A stretch of 64,000 nucleotides of DNA from Actinopolyspora xinjiangensis (GTDB lineage Bacteria; Actinomycetota; Actinomycetes; Mycobacteriales; Pseudonocardiaceae): assembly GCF_900104475.1 (NCBI RefSeq), contig NZ_FNJR01000006.1:62001-126000 (forward strand), read 5' to 3'. Every line of letters starts with the position of its first letter. Position 1 is the first letter of the stretch. Shown here piece after piece: positions 27,746-37,600 of this stretch. The notes beneath the pieces are model-generated. The model made no database searches, was not told the origin of the DNA, and worked only from the letters and a program-made list of their open reading frames with translations. Position numbers and translations under genes: made by a program.

Positions 27746-28206
27746 GCGGCGAGCGGGACTCCCACGAGGCGGAGTCGGAACAGCGGAAGCGGGGACTTCC
27801 CGAGGCCCCGCCCGACGTGCGCGATCCCTGGAAGGGGCTGCGCGGCATCATGGCGGGCACGTTGGTGCTGGAGTTCATCGTTTTCGGGTTGGCGCTGCCG
27901 GTGGTCTGGCAGCTCGGTTCCGGCGTGAGCAGCGTCGGGTTCGTCGTCGTGGCGGTCCTGACCGTGCTGCTGCTGGCGGCCAGCGGGGTGCAGGGCCGCC
28001 GCTGGGGACTCGGAGTGGCGCTGGCGCTGCAGCTGTGCCTGATCGCCTGCTACTTCGTGCACCCGGCGGTGGGGATCATGGGAGTGATCTTCGCCGCCAT
28101 CTGGGGCTACATCCTGTACGTGCGCCACGACGTGGCCAAGCGGATGCGGGAGGGGAGGCTGGCCGACCAGCTCGGCCACCCTCCCGGCCACCCGCCGGGG
28201 CAGTGA
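27742..28206 (+). CDS. DUF4233 membrane protein
   Basis: A 154-residue integral membrane protein of the actinobacteria-specific DUF4233 family. A 30-residue cytoplasmic N-terminus (DVRDPWKGLRGIMAGTLVLE is the family entry motif) precedes about four hydrophobic segments. The tail is basic and proline/glycine-rich. Function unknown. The GTG overlaps the folC stop (GTGA), implying translational coupling. In M. tuberculosis the same gene lies between folC and ndk (recalled), but here a broken TA pair and a dehydrogenase separate it from ndk. Confidence 0.88.
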   Translation: MSGERDSHEAESEQRKRGLPEAPPDVRDPWKGLRGIMAGTLVLEFIVFGLALPVVWQLGSGVSSVGFVVVAVLTVLLLAASGVQGRRWGLGVALALQLCLIACYFVHPAVGIMGVIFAAIWGYILYVRHDVAKRMREGRLADQLGHPPGHPPGQ

Positions 28207-28311
28207 GGCCGTTCGCGGTCGTCCTGCCCAGGAGCTTCGTTCGGGCTCTTTCAGGTTTCTCGCCTGTCCGAGCGATGCGCACCACTGCGCGTGGTGACCA
28301 TGCTTGGATGT

Positions 28312-28584
28312 ATGGCCACTACGAGGACGACGATCACGATAGACGAGCGGTTACTCGGTCAACTCGAATCACGTGCTCTCGAGCAGCAGACCACGGTCAG
28401 CGCGCTGATCGAACAGGATCTTCGTTTCGCCGAGCTGCAGCACGCTCGCATGAGCAGTGAAAGCGGTTCGGAATTCACGCTGCCGAGCTGTGACCTCGGC
28501 GGAGTGCGTCCCGGCGTCGATCTGAACGACAACGCCGCGCTGCTCGACATGATGGAGAACCAGGATTCATCATTTGTGACGTGA
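28312..28584 (+). CDS. VapB-like ribbon-helix-helix antitoxin
   Basis: A 90-residue antitoxin. The N-terminus (MATTRTTITIDERLLGQLESR, then QTTVSALIEQDL) is a ribbon-helix-helix DNA-binding fold. The C-terminus (GVRPGVDLNDNAALLDMME) is the typical toxin-binding tail of VapB. The ATG at 28312 is preferred to 28291 because RHH homology begins there. CATGCT 7 nt upstream may be the -10 of a leaderless start. Its stop lies just inside the first codons of the vapC relic, so the original pair overlapped. With the toxin broken, this antitoxin may be an orphan. Confidence 0.82.
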   Translation: MATTRTTITIDERLLGQLESRALEQQTTVSALIEQDLRFAELQHARMSSESGSEFTLPSCDLGGVRPGVDLNDNAALLDMMENQDSSFVT

Positions 28585-28994
28585 ACGTTCTGGTCAACTC
28601 GCAGAACGTCTCATTCGCCGAGCAACCCGAGTACTATCGTTGATTGCAGGATGCGTTGAACGGTCCGGTGCCGCTGGGCATACCTTCACTCGTGTTCAGT
28701 GGGTACGTGCGGATCGTGACGAACAAGAAGATCTTCGATCGCCCGCTGTCGGTCGAGTCGGCGCTCGACATGGTCGCCACCATCCGCTCCGAGCCCGCTT
28801 TCGTCCCCGCAGCCCCCGGCCCACGCCACTGGGAGATCTTCACCGAGCTGTGTCGCAAGGCCGAAGCCAAGGGGAATCTCGTTCCGGACGCCTACCTCGC
28901 GGCCATCGCCATCGAGCACGGCTGTGAATGGATTACCGCCGATCGCGGGTTCGCCCGCTACCCTGGACTCCGCTGGCGCCACCCGCTGGACTGA
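28569..28994 (+). pseudogene. vapC toxin disrupted by loss of start and an in-frame UGA
   Basis: In one frame this reads IICDVNVLVN, then AEQPEYYR, a TGA at 28641-28643, and LQDALNGPVPLGIPSLVF on to the end at WRHPLD. The stop falls where VapC relatives have tryptophan (YRRWL; TGG to TGA). No ATG/GTG start remains before the first catalytic Asp: codons there are ATC ATT TGT GAC. The 3' part (TTG at 28644 to 28994, 116 residues) keeps LVPDAYLAAIAIEHGCEWITADRGFARYPG with the C-terminal metal ligands. Any product would lack the first catalytic aspartate, so toxin activity is probably gone. Confidence 0.8.
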
Positions 28995-29159
28995 AGCTCT
29001 CCTTGCGAGTGTCGCGGATCCCCGATGGAAACCCCTCCTGCAGGTGTTCTTCGGCGCTCGCGATGGCCGCTACTCGACGTCGGGTCTCGCCGGAGCGCGA
29101 GCCGTCCGAGAGGTTCCGCCACTTCAAGCACCTTGACAGGTCGAAACCAGAAGCTCCGA

Positions 29160-30257
29160 TTACGCTACGTCGATCACGGCCCTCCCGCGGATCTCGCCCC
29201 GGTCCAGCGCCGCGAACGCCTCGGCGGCCTCCTCCAGCGGGTAGTGCCGGCTGATCGCGTCCTGCGGTCGCAGCAGCCCCCGGGCCACGAGGTCCAGCAG
29301 CACGGGCATGTCCCTGCGCGGTTTGGCGCCGTAGGAGCCCTTGACCTGCAGCTTGCGCCTGGCGATGGTGCCCAGGTTCAGCTCGCCGGTATCGCCCGGC
29401 GGCGCGATGCCGACCACGATCACCTGGCCGCCCTCGACCACCGAGTCCCGCGCCACCTCGAAGGTCCGTGACGAGCCCAGCGCCTCGAAGGCCACGTCCA
29501 CCCCGCGCCCGTCGGTGAGCTCCCGGACGGCCGAGGCCGGATCGGTCTCGGCCGAGTTGACCGTGCTGGTGGCGCCGAGCACCCGTGCGGCCTCCAGCTT
29601 GTCCGCCGCGACGTCCACCGCGATGATCTCCGCCGCCCCGAAGACGCGCGCCAGCTGGATCAGCGCCGATCCGACGCCTCCGGCCGCGATCACGGCCACC
29701 GTGTCGCCCACCCGCACGTCGGCGGCGTGACGTAGCGCCCCGTAGGCGGTCATGGTCGAACAGCCCAGGGCCGCCACATCGGCTAGCTCCACCCCGTCCG
29801 GAACCCGGTACACCGAGGTCGCGGGGGTGACCGCGCGCTGAGCCAACCCGCCCATCGAGTACATCCACACCGGCTCGCCGTCGCGGGACAGCCTGGTCTT
29901 CCCGTCGTAGAGCTGACCCTTGGCTCGGTTGTAGGCGAAGAACTCCAGACAGATCTCCTCGTTGCCCGCCGCGCACTGCGAGCACCTGCCGCACGGCATG
30001 ATGAAGCTGGTGACCACGCGGTCACCGACCTCCAACCCGCTGACCGAGCTGCCCAGTTCCCCGATCACTCCGGCCACCTCGTGTCCCAGCACGGCGGGGG
30101 TGGGGAAGGGCAGCTCCCCCTTGAGCACGTGCAGGTCCGAGTGGCACGCGCCGCAGGAGGTGACGTCGATGGCCACCTCACCCTCGGCGGGGCGCTCGAC
30201 TTCGATCTCCTCGATCCGCAACGGCTCGTTCGCTGCGGTGTGTACGGCGGCACGCAT
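29160..30257 (-). CDS. Zinc-dependent alcohol dehydrogenase (MDR family)
   Basis: NAD(P)-dependent medium-chain dehydrogenase, 365 residues. Catalytic zinc ligands are in [11 protein letters not shown] and GHEVAG. The structural zinc site has the [15 protein letters not shown] cysteines, and the Rossmann fold begins at [31 protein letters not shown] block is typical of Zn-ADH proteins. The substrate is not predictable from sequence. The ATG at 30257 has GAGGAG about 9 nt upstream. In-frame codons to 30368 are excluded. It is inserted between the TA relic and ndk, on the opposite strand from its conserved neighbours. Confidence 0.9.
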   Translation of the reverse strand: MRAAVHTAANEPLRIEEIEVERPAEGEVAIDVTSCGACHSDLHVLKGELPFPTPAVLGHEVAGVIGELGSSVSGLEVGDRVVTSFIMPCGRCSQCAAGNEEICLEFFAYNRAKGQLYDGKTRLSRDGEPVWMYSMGGLAQRAVTPATSVYRVPDGVELADVAALGCSTMTAYGALRHAADVRVGDTVAVIAAGGVGSALIQLARVFGAAEIIAVDVAADKLEAARVLGATSTVNSAETDPASAVRELTDGRGVDVAFEALGSSRTFEVARDSVVEGGQVIVVGIAPPGDTGELNLGTIARRKLQVKGSYGAKPRRDMPVLLDLVARGLLRPQDAISRHYPLEEAAEAFAALDRGEIRGRAVIDVA

Positions 30258-30466
30258 GCGGGGCTCCTCACCACTTCGGCGGCAGACCAGCCAGTCGGTA
30301 TGTTCCCCCCGGAAGCTATCGCGCCGATCGGGCGCGGACCAGACTTGACAGCGGTCGAAAAGACCCACCCCGCCGGGGCGGACCGGTGACGAATACCCTT
30401 GACCTCGAAGTACCGACCGTTGTCGACCGGGCCCGTGACGGCCCAGCGATCCAAGGAGAACACCCG

Positions 30467-30883
30467 TTGAGCGAGCGCACTCTCGTCCTCGTCAAACCCG
30501 ATGGCGTCGAGCGAGGCCTGGTCGGTGAGGTGATCAGCCGAATCGAGCGCAAGGGGCTCAAGCTGGTGGCGCTCGAGATGCGCCAGGTCGACCAGCAGCT
30601 CGCCGAGCAGCACTACGCCGAGCACGACGGCAAGCCCTTCTTCGGCTCGTTGCTGGAGTTCATCACCTCGGGCCCCGTGGTCGCCGCCGTGGTCGAGGGC
30701 CCCAAGGCCGTCGCCGCTTTCCGGCAGATCGCCGGCGGGACCGACCCGGTGGAGAAGGCCGAGGCGGGCAGCCTGCGTGGCGACTACGGACTGGAAGTGC
30801 AGTACAACCTGGTGCACGGCTCCGACTCCCCCGAGTCGGCCGAACGCGAACTCAAGCTGTGGTTCCCGGACCTGCAAGCATGA
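30467..30883 (+). CDS. ndk: Nucleoside diphosphate kinase
   Basis: Transfers the gamma-phosphate of ATP to NDPs. The 138-residue protein has the NDK core: [19 protein letters not shown], then [25 protein letters not shown] with the phosphorylated histidine in NLVHGSDS. The start is TTG at 30467, supported by AAGGAGAA 8 nt upstream. Upstream in-frame GTG codons have no ribosome-binding site. The stop overlaps the ATG of the GNAT gene. Confidence 0.97.
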   Translation: MSERTLVLVKPDGVERGLVGEVISRIERKGLKLVALEMRQVDQQLAEQHYAEHDGKPFFGSLLEFITSGPVVAAVVEGPKAVAAFRQIAGGTDPVEKAEAGSLRGDYGLEVQYNLVHGSDSPESAERELKLWFPDLQA

Positions 30884-31416
30884 CCGAAGCGGAATTCATC
30901 AGCGGTCCCCATCGGGTGGACCAGCCACACCCCGAACTCTCGCAGGCGCTGGCGGATCTGCTCGGGCGGGTGACCGTCTCGGGCGGTGCGACCGGTTTCA
31001 CCGCCGACACCGAGCTGGAGACGTTGACCGCCACCGCGCGGGCGATCGTCGACGACACCTCCACCAGGCCGAAGCGCCGTCACGTGCTCACGGCGGGCAA
31101 GCAGCACACCCTGGCCGGTGCGGTGGTACTGCGTCCGGGGGAGTTCCCGGTGGAACAGCACCGCGGCGAGCTGGAGTGGTTGCTCGTCGATCCGCAGGTG
31201 GTCGAGCGGGGCATCGGGGCACAGCTGCTGGACGCGGCCGAGTCCCATGCCCGCGCGCTGGGGCTCACTCGGCTGGAGCTGCGGATGCGTTCGGAGCCGG
31301 ACGCGGAGGCCTTCTACACCGGGCGCGGCTGGGTCGAGCGCGGACGCTGGCCCGCCTCGCTGTTGGTGGGCGAGGGTGAGCAGCGCGACGAGGTCTGGTT
31401 GACCAGGGAGCTCTGA
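30880..31416 (+). CDS. GNAT-family N-acetyltransferase
   Basis: A 178-residue acetyltransferase: a helical N-terminus, a [13 protein letters not shown] strand, then [28 protein letters not shown] (motif A, acetyl-CoA binding, with R/Q-x-x-G-x-G/A as RGIGAQ) and [15 protein letters not shown] (motif B). The acceptor substrate is unknown. The ATG at 30880 overlaps the ndk stop (ATGA), so it is translationally coupled to ndk. Confidence 0.85.
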   Translation: MTEAEFISGPHRVDQPHPELSQALADLLGRVTVSGGATGFTADTELETLTATARAIVDDTSTRPKRRHVLTAGKQHTLAGAVVLRPGEFPVEQHRGELEWLLVDPQVVERGIGAQLLDAAESHARALGLTRLELRMRSEPDAEAFYTGRGWVERGRWPASLLVGEGEQRDEVWLTREL

Positions 31417-31631
31417 CCGGCCGCGTGCTCTCGTGCCGCGGTGGCCGGGCCGGGCGGGGTACCGATTCCCGCGTGGCCCGGCCGTCCGGGGTGTGGGCGT
31501 CCCTTGGTTCTCGTGCCACGCGGTCGCCCTCCCCCGGATCCGGAATTCGTTCACTCTTTCGTGGTCACTGGATCGTGGCTCAACAGTGGTGTGCGGCGCG
31601 GTACCGTTGTTCCGGTGCGTCACCCGGTGGC

Positions 31632-31637
31632 TACCCT
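31632..31637 (+). promoter_or_regulatory. -10 before the radical SAM gene
   Basis: TACCCT ends 7 nt before GTG 31645. TTGTTC at 31607 is a possible -35 with a long 19-nt spacer. No ribosome-binding site is present. Confidence 0.4.
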
Positions 31638-31644
31638 GTGGCAC

Positions 31645-33618
31645 GTGCCTGTGGAATCCGTGTACCCCCGGTTGGAGCCGCTGCTTCCCCACGTCTCCAA
31701 ACCCGTGCAGTACGTGGGTGGTGAGCCCAACGCCACGGTCAAGGACTGGGACGAGACCACCGTTCGCTGGTGCCTGATGTACCCGGACGCCTACGAGGTC
31801 GGGTTGCCCAACCAGGGCGTGATGATCCTCTACGAGATCCTCAACGAGCAGCCCGGTGTGCTCGCCGAGCGCACCTACGCGGTGTGGCCGGACATGGAGG
31901 AGCTCATGCGGCGGCACGGGGTGCCGCAGTTCACCGTGGACGCCCACCGACCCGTGGCGGCCTTCGACGTGCTGGGGGTCAGTTTCGCCACCGAGCTCGG
32001 CTACACGAATCTGCTCACGGCGCTGGACCTCGCCGGCGTCCCGCTGCGCTCGCGGGAGCGCACCGACGAGCACCCGGTCGTGCTGGCGGGCGGGCACGCG
32101 GCCTTCAACCCGGAGCCGGTGGCCGACTTCGTGGACGCCGTGGTGCTGGGTGACGGCGAGCGGGCCGTGCTGGAGATAACCGAGCTGGTCCGTCGCTTCA
32201 AGGCGGAGGGACGCCCGGGCGGGCGCGAGCGGCTGCTGCGGCGCCTCGCCGAGCACGGGGTTTACGTTCCCGGCTTCCACGAGGTCACCTACCGCCCGGA
32301 CGGACACATCGAGCGGGTGCGCCCAACCCGTGAAGGAGTTCCGCACCGCGTGTTCAAACGCACCACCACCGATCTCGACGAGTGGCCCTACCCCAAGCAG
32401 CCCCTGGTGCCGGTGGCCGAGAGCGTGCACGAGCGCATGAGCGTGGAGATATTCCGCGGCTGCACCCGCGGCTGTCGGTTCTGCCAGGCGGGCATGATCA
32501 CGCGTCCGGTGCGCGAACGTTCCAAGCGCGGGGTCGAGGACATGGTCCGCCGTGGCCTGGAGGCCACCGGTTTCGAGGAGGTCGGCCTGCTCTCGCTGAG
32601 CTCGGCGGACCACTCCGAGATCGGTGAGATCACGAAAGGGCTCGCCGACCGCTACGAGGGAACCAACACCGGCTTGTCGTTGCCCTCGACCAGGGTGGAC
32701 GCCTTCAACGTGGACCTGGCCAACGAGCTGGCCAGGAACGGAAGACGATCCGGGCTGACCTTCGCCCCCGAAGGGGGAAGTGAGCGAATCAGGCGCGTTA
32801 TCAACAAGACGGTTTCCGAGCGGGACCTCATCCGCACCGTCTCCACCGCTTACGCGAGCGGTTGGCGGCAGGTCAAGCTGTACTTCATGTGCGGGCTGCC
32901 GACCGAGACGGACGAGGACGTGCTGCGGATCGCGACCATGGCCAAAGAGGTCGTCCGGGCCGGGCGTTCCGCCTCTGGGCGCCGGGACATCCGCTGTACC
33001 GTCTCGATCGGGGGGTTCGTACCGAAGCCCCACACCCCGTTCCAGTGGGCCGCGCAGGCCGATCCCGACACCGTCGACGCGCGGATGCGCGCCCTGCGGG
33101 AGGAGATCGGATCCGACCGGGAGCTGGGCCGGCGGATCGGGGTGCGTTACCACGACGGGAAGCCCTCGTTGATCGAAGGACTGCTGTCCAGGGGGGATCG
33201 CAGGGTCGGCCGCGTCATCGAGCGGGTCTGGCGCGAGGGCGGTCGTTTCGACGGCTGGAACGAGTACTTCTCCTACGAGCGCTGGGTGCGGGCGGCCGCC
33301 GAGGTGCTGCCGCCGCTGGGGGTGGACATGGATTGGTTCACCACGCGGGAGCGCACCCGTGACGAGGTGCTGCCCTGGGACCATCTGGACTCCGGACTGG
33401 ACCGGGAGTGGCTGTGGAACGACTGGCAGGATGCTCTCCAAGCCCGGGAGCAGGAGGACTGTCGTTGGACACCGTGCTTCGACTGCGGGGTCTGCCCGAC
33501 CACGGGAACCGACATCGAGATGGGGCCCTCCGGGCGGCCGTTGCTGCCGATCACTCCCGTCCGCGACGGTTCTCCCGTGCCGAACACGGCCTTCGACACT
33601 CCGTCCGGAGACCGTTGA
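31645..33618 (+). CDS. TIGR03960-type B12-binding/radical SAM protein
   Basis: A 657-residue radical SAM enzyme of the TIGR03960 family. The N-terminal region (LMYPDAYEVGLPNQG, VLAGGHAAFNPEP) is the B12-binding-like domain. The radical SAM domain has the cluster motif CTRGCRFC (Cys273, 277, 280). A C-terminal cysteine group, CFDCGVCP near 612-618, is also conserved. It is always paired with a TIGR03936/DUF2344 protein, encoded next. Function is unproven, and tRNA or rRNA modification is often suggested because of proximity to rne (inference). The GTG at 31645 begins at family homology (ESVYPRLEPLLPHV). Translation is probably leaderless. Confidence 0.92.
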   Translation: MPVESVYPRLEPLLPHVSKPVQYVGGEPNATVKDWDETTVRWCLMYPDAYEVGLPNQGVMILYEILNEQPGVLAERTYAVWPDMEELMRRHGVPQFTVDAHRPVAAFDVLGVSFATELGYTNLLTALDLAGVPLRSRERTDEHPVVLAGGHAAFNPEPVADFVDAVVLGDGERAVLEITELVRRFKAEGRPGGRERLLRRLAEHGVYVPGFHEVTYRPDGHIERVRPTREGVPHRVFKRTTTDLDEWPYPKQPLVPVAESVHERMSVEIFRGCTRGCRFCQAGMITRPVRERSKRGVEDMVRRGLEATGFEEVGLLSLSSADHSEIGEITKGLADRYEGTNTGLSLPSTRVDAFNVDLANELARNGRRSGLTFAPEGGSERIRRVINKTVSERDLIRTVSTAYASGWRQVKLYFMCGLPTETDEDVLRIATMAKEVVRAGRSASGRRDIRCTVSIGGFVPKPHTPFQWAAQADPDTVDARMRALREEIGSDRELGRRIGVRYHDGKPSLIEGLLSRGDRRVGRVIERVWREGGRFDGWNEYFSYERWVRAAAEVLPPLGVDMDWFTTRERTRDEVLPWDHLDSGLDREWLWNDWQDALQAREQEDCRWTPCFDCGVCPTTGTDIEMGPSGRPLLPITPVRDGSPVPNTAFDTPSGDR

Positions 33619-33691
33619 CGCTGTAGGGTGCCGGGTGTACCCGGGACTTCGTCCGGTTGGCCGGCCACGTCGATCGACTACGGAGGAAACG

Positions 33692-34528
33692 CTGAGTCAG
33701 TACCAGCCCGCGACCGTGACGGGGTGGAAGGTCCGTCTCCGGTACACCAAGCGGGATCGGTTGCGGTTCGCCTCGCATCGTGATCTGACGCGTGTTTTCG
33801 AACGCGCGTTACGCAGGGCCGGGGTGCCGCTGGCGTACTCGCGGGGCTACAGCCCTCACCCCAGGATCTCCTGGGCGGGAACGGCGCCGACCGGTGTCGC
33901 CAGTGAGGCGGAGTACGCGGAGTTACGCTTGGAGCGTGAGGTGCCGGTCGAAACGCTGCGGAACGAGCTCCGCGCGGCACTTCCCGAGGGGCTGGACGTC
34001 GCCGAGGCGGTCCCGGCGGGTGCCGGGTCGCTGGAGGAGCGGTTGCTGGCCAGCCGCTGGTGGTTGGAGCTCGACGGCGTGGCGCCCGGTGAAACGAGCG
34101 AGGCGCTGTGTCGCCTGCTGTCTCGGGACTCCGTCGAGGTCGAGCGGGTCACCCGGAAGGGGCGTCGTGTCCTCGACGTCCGGGCGGCGGTGGTGAGTGC
34201 CGACTCGGTGGATCCCACCGAGTACGGTGTCCACCTGGATGCGGTGCGTGACCGTCACTCGGTCGACGCCCCACATACGGACGATTGCCCGGATCGTGCA
34301 AGACAATATGGGATAATCGTAATGGTCGTACGGCACACTACTCCGGTCGTGCGACCCGACGACGTACTCAACGCCCTTCGCGTCGTCGCCGACCTGCCCG
34401 TGCCGGGGGTTGCGCGAGCCACACGGTTGGCGCAGGGTCGGCTCGACGAAGGAGGCGCGATCGCCGATCCGTTGGCCCAGGACAGGGCGGCGGCCGGATC
34501 TCGACAGGTGGGCTCCACCCTCGGGTGA
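33692..34528 (+). CDS. TIGR03936/DUF2344 radical SAM-associated protein
   Basis: A 278-residue partner of the preceding radical SAM enzyme: VRLRYTKRDRLRFASHRDLTR, then RRAGVPLAYSRGYSPHP and GVASEAEYAEL are diagnostic. The start is odd. GGAGG at 33682-33686 is followed 5 nt later by CTG (33692), in frame and giving LSQYQPATV, which aligns with usual MSQYQP-like starts. The next in-frame GTG (33716) has no ribosome-binding site. Either CTG is used or translation begins at 33716. The C-terminus continues past the family core into a low-complexity tail. It is upstream of rne by about 170 nt. Confidence 0.88.
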   Translation: MSQYQPATVTGWKVRLRYTKRDRLRFASHRDLTRVFERALRRAGVPLAYSRGYSPHPRISWAGTAPTGVASEAEYAELRLEREVPVETLRNELRAALPEGLDVAEAVPAGAGSLEERLLASRWWLELDGVAPGETSEALCRLLSRDSVEVERVTRKGRRVLDVRAAVVSADSVDPTEYGVHLDAVRDRHSVDAPHTDDCPDRARQYGIIVMVVRHTTPVVRPDDVLNALRVVADLPVPGVARATRLAQGRLDEGGAIADPLAQDRAAAGSRQVGSTLG

Positions 34529-34695
34529 CGGATTCGGCGGGGGCGCCGTCGACCCACCGTGTGGTTCCTGGATGTTGGCCAGGAATGCAGGGGAACGAAC
34601 AGAATTACCGCCACCAGTGGCGGAGGGCAGAGAACGTATGCAGACCCCCGTGTGGCCGCGTCCGCGCCGGACGCGCCCGGGGGTGAAGGAGCTGA

Positions 34696-37600
34696 ATGTT
34701 GAACAGGGAGACGTCCGCTGGTGAAGCCGGCGGATCCTCGGCTACATCCGGGCAGGATGAGCGGGCACAGGCCCAATCCGCTCAACGGACCTTCGAGATG
34801 CCCGCCAAGCTGCGGGTGCACGCGCTGGCCAAGATGCTGGGGGTCACCAGTCGTGAGGTCATCGCCACACTGGGTGAACTCGGTGAGGCCGTGCGCAGTG
34901 CGCAGTCCAACATCACCCGGGAGGTCGCGCTCGACGTGGTGCGCTCGTTGCGGCCGGACCGCATCCAGCCGGAGTCGTCCGGGGAGTCCGAACGGCCCAC
35001 CTCGGAGGAAAGCTCCTCCGAGGCGGGCTCCGCCGGGGGCGGCGCGGCCGAGGAATCCGGCGCGAACCGGGCGGGTGTCGCGGCGGAGTCCGTGAGCACC
35101 GCTGTCGCGGACACGAGTACAGCTACTACTGACGACGGCGAGGGTGCGGCAGTGACGGGCGACAACGCCGCCACCGGTGAGGTCTCCGCGACGGCGGAAA
35201 CGCGAACCGACGGCGCGACCACAACGGGTGACGGTGCTTCGGACAACAGTGCGCTGGCCCCGACCTTCGCCGCTCCGCAGGCCATGTTCCTGCCTCCGTC
35301 CGAGCCGAGTCGGGCAGCGCGGCCGAAGGCCTCCGAGGAGGAGCCCGAGCGGTCCGACTCCGAGCGGTCCGAAGCCTCCACCTCGGCCGAGGACGCCGAG
35401 CAGGAACAGCCCGAGAGCGGCTCCGCGCGTCGTCGTCGCCGTCGTGGCAGGCGGGGTCGCGGTCGAGGCCGTGGTGGTGAGGGCGAGTACGCCGATTCCT
35501 CGGCCGTTGTGAGCTCAGGGGAGACCACGGCCGAATCCGCCGAGGACGGGGAGGCCGCCGAGCGGACCAAGGGTTCCGACAAGTCCGGTCGGGACCAGAA
35601 GAAGGACAAGAAAAACAAGAAGGACAAGAAGGACAAGTCCGGCGAAGTGGATGCGAAACGATCCGCTCACCGAGGCGAGGGGGGCCGAGACTCCGGAACC
35701 GAGGATTCCGGTGAGACCGTCGGAGGCGGTGCCGAGCTCGGCGAGGCCACCGAGGAGGAGACCACCGACAGCGGTGCGGGGGGCACGAGCAGGCGCAGGC
35801 GCCGCAGGCGCCGCAAGAGCACGGGTGACTCCGACAACAACGCCCCCACGCGGGAGGACGACCCGCCGAACACGGTCGTGCACGTGCGGGAGACCTCGTC
35901 CGACAACGGCAGGCAGGAGGCCGAGGACGAGGTGCGCGCGATCAAGGGCTCCACGCGTCTGGAAGCCAAGCGGCAGCGCCGCAGGGACGGCAGGGAAGCG
36001 GGCCGCAAGCGTGCTCCGGTGCTGTCCGAGTCGGAGTTCCTGGCTCGTCGGGAGTCGGTCGACCGCAAGATGGTCGTGCGCGAGAACGAGGGGCAGACCC
36101 AGGTCGCCGTGCTCGAGGACGACATCCTGGTCGAGAACTTCGTGACCTCCTCGGGCAGCGACTCGCTCGTCGGCAACGTCTATCTGGGCAGGGTGCAGAA
36201 CGTGCTGCCCAGCATGGAAGCGGCGTTCGTCGACATCGGCAGGGGCCGCAACGCCGTGCTCTACGCGGGGGAGGTCGACTGGGAGGCCGCCGGTCTGGCC
36301 GGTAAGTCCCGCAGGATCGAGCAGGCCCTCTCCACGGGTGACAGCGTGCTGGTGCAGGTCACCAAGGACCCGCTGGGGCACAAGGGCGCCAGGCTGACCA
36401 CCCAGATCAGCCTGCCCGGACGTTTCCTGGTGTACGTGCCGGGAGGCGGCGCCACCGGCATCAGCCGCAAGTTGCCCGACAACGAGCGCAAACGGCTCAA
36501 GGAGATCCTCAAGCGGATCGTCCCGGAGGACTCCGGCGTCATCATCCGCACTGCCTCCGAGGGGACCAGCGAGGAGGCGCTGGAGCGTGACGTGCGTCGG
36601 CTGCAGGCGCAGTGGGAGGTCATCAGGGAGAGGTCCGAGGCCTCGGGTGCGCAGGCGCCGCAGTTGCTCTACGCCGAACCGGATCTGCTGATCAAGGTGG
36701 TCAGGGACCTGTTCACCGAGGACTTCTCCTCGCTGACGGTGCAGGGTGGCCAGGCGTGGGAGACGATCGAGGCCTACGTTCAGCACGTGGCTCCGGACCT
36801 GCTGAGCCGGTTGAGCAAGCACGTCGGTACCAAGGACGTCTTCACCGAGTACCGGGTCGACGAGCAGATCTCCAAGGCACTCGACCGCAAGGTCTGGTTG
36901 CCTTCCGGTGGTTATCTCGTCGTCGATCGCACCGAAGCGATGACGGTCATCGACGTCAACACCGGCAAGTTCACCGGCTCGGGGGGAAACCTCGAGGAGA
37001 CGGTGACCCGCAACAACCTGGAGGCGGCCGAGGAGATCGTGCGCCAGCTCAGGTTGCGCGACATCGGTGGCATCATCGTCATCGACTTCATCGACATGGT
37101 GCTGGAGTCCAACCGTGATCTGGTGCTGCGGCGGTTGACCGAGTGCCTCGGCAGGGACCGCACCCGACACCAGGTGGCCGAGGTGACCTCGCTCGGATTG
37201 GTGCAGATGACCCGCAAGCGGGTCGGTACCGGGCTCCTGGAGGCATACAGCAGCACCTGTGAGCACTGCCGCGGCCGGGGGGTTCTCGTCTCCACCGAGC
37301 CGATCGACCACAGTCAGCACATCCCCGCGGCCGGCGGTTCGCGGCGTGGCAAGCAACGGAGCAAGCCGAGTCAGCAGGCTGAGAGCGCGGCCGAGACGGA
37401 CGAGGCCGCGGTCGCGGCGGCCACCGCGAGTGCCGCCGAGTCGGATGGCGGAGCGGCCCGCACCGAGGGGGACGGTGGATCCGGTTCCAATTCCCGTTCG
37501 AGGCGGCGCCAGCGGCGGCAGACGGGCTCCTCCGCCGCGGAGCGGAACGACCGCCCGAGCACCGACACGAGCGAGAGCGGCGTCGGTGAACGGTCGGCCT

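Noticed and set aside
30784-33441. 885-codon minus-strand frame over ndk and the radical SAM gene
   Set aside because: Shadow of three clear plus-strand genes. No ribosome-binding site or homology.
35450-35660. Possible low-complexity repeat or CRISPR-like region in rne
   Set aside because: It is coding sequence for Arg/Gly- and Lys-rich disordered segments. No spaced repeats or spacers. No CRISPR array was seen anywhere in the window.
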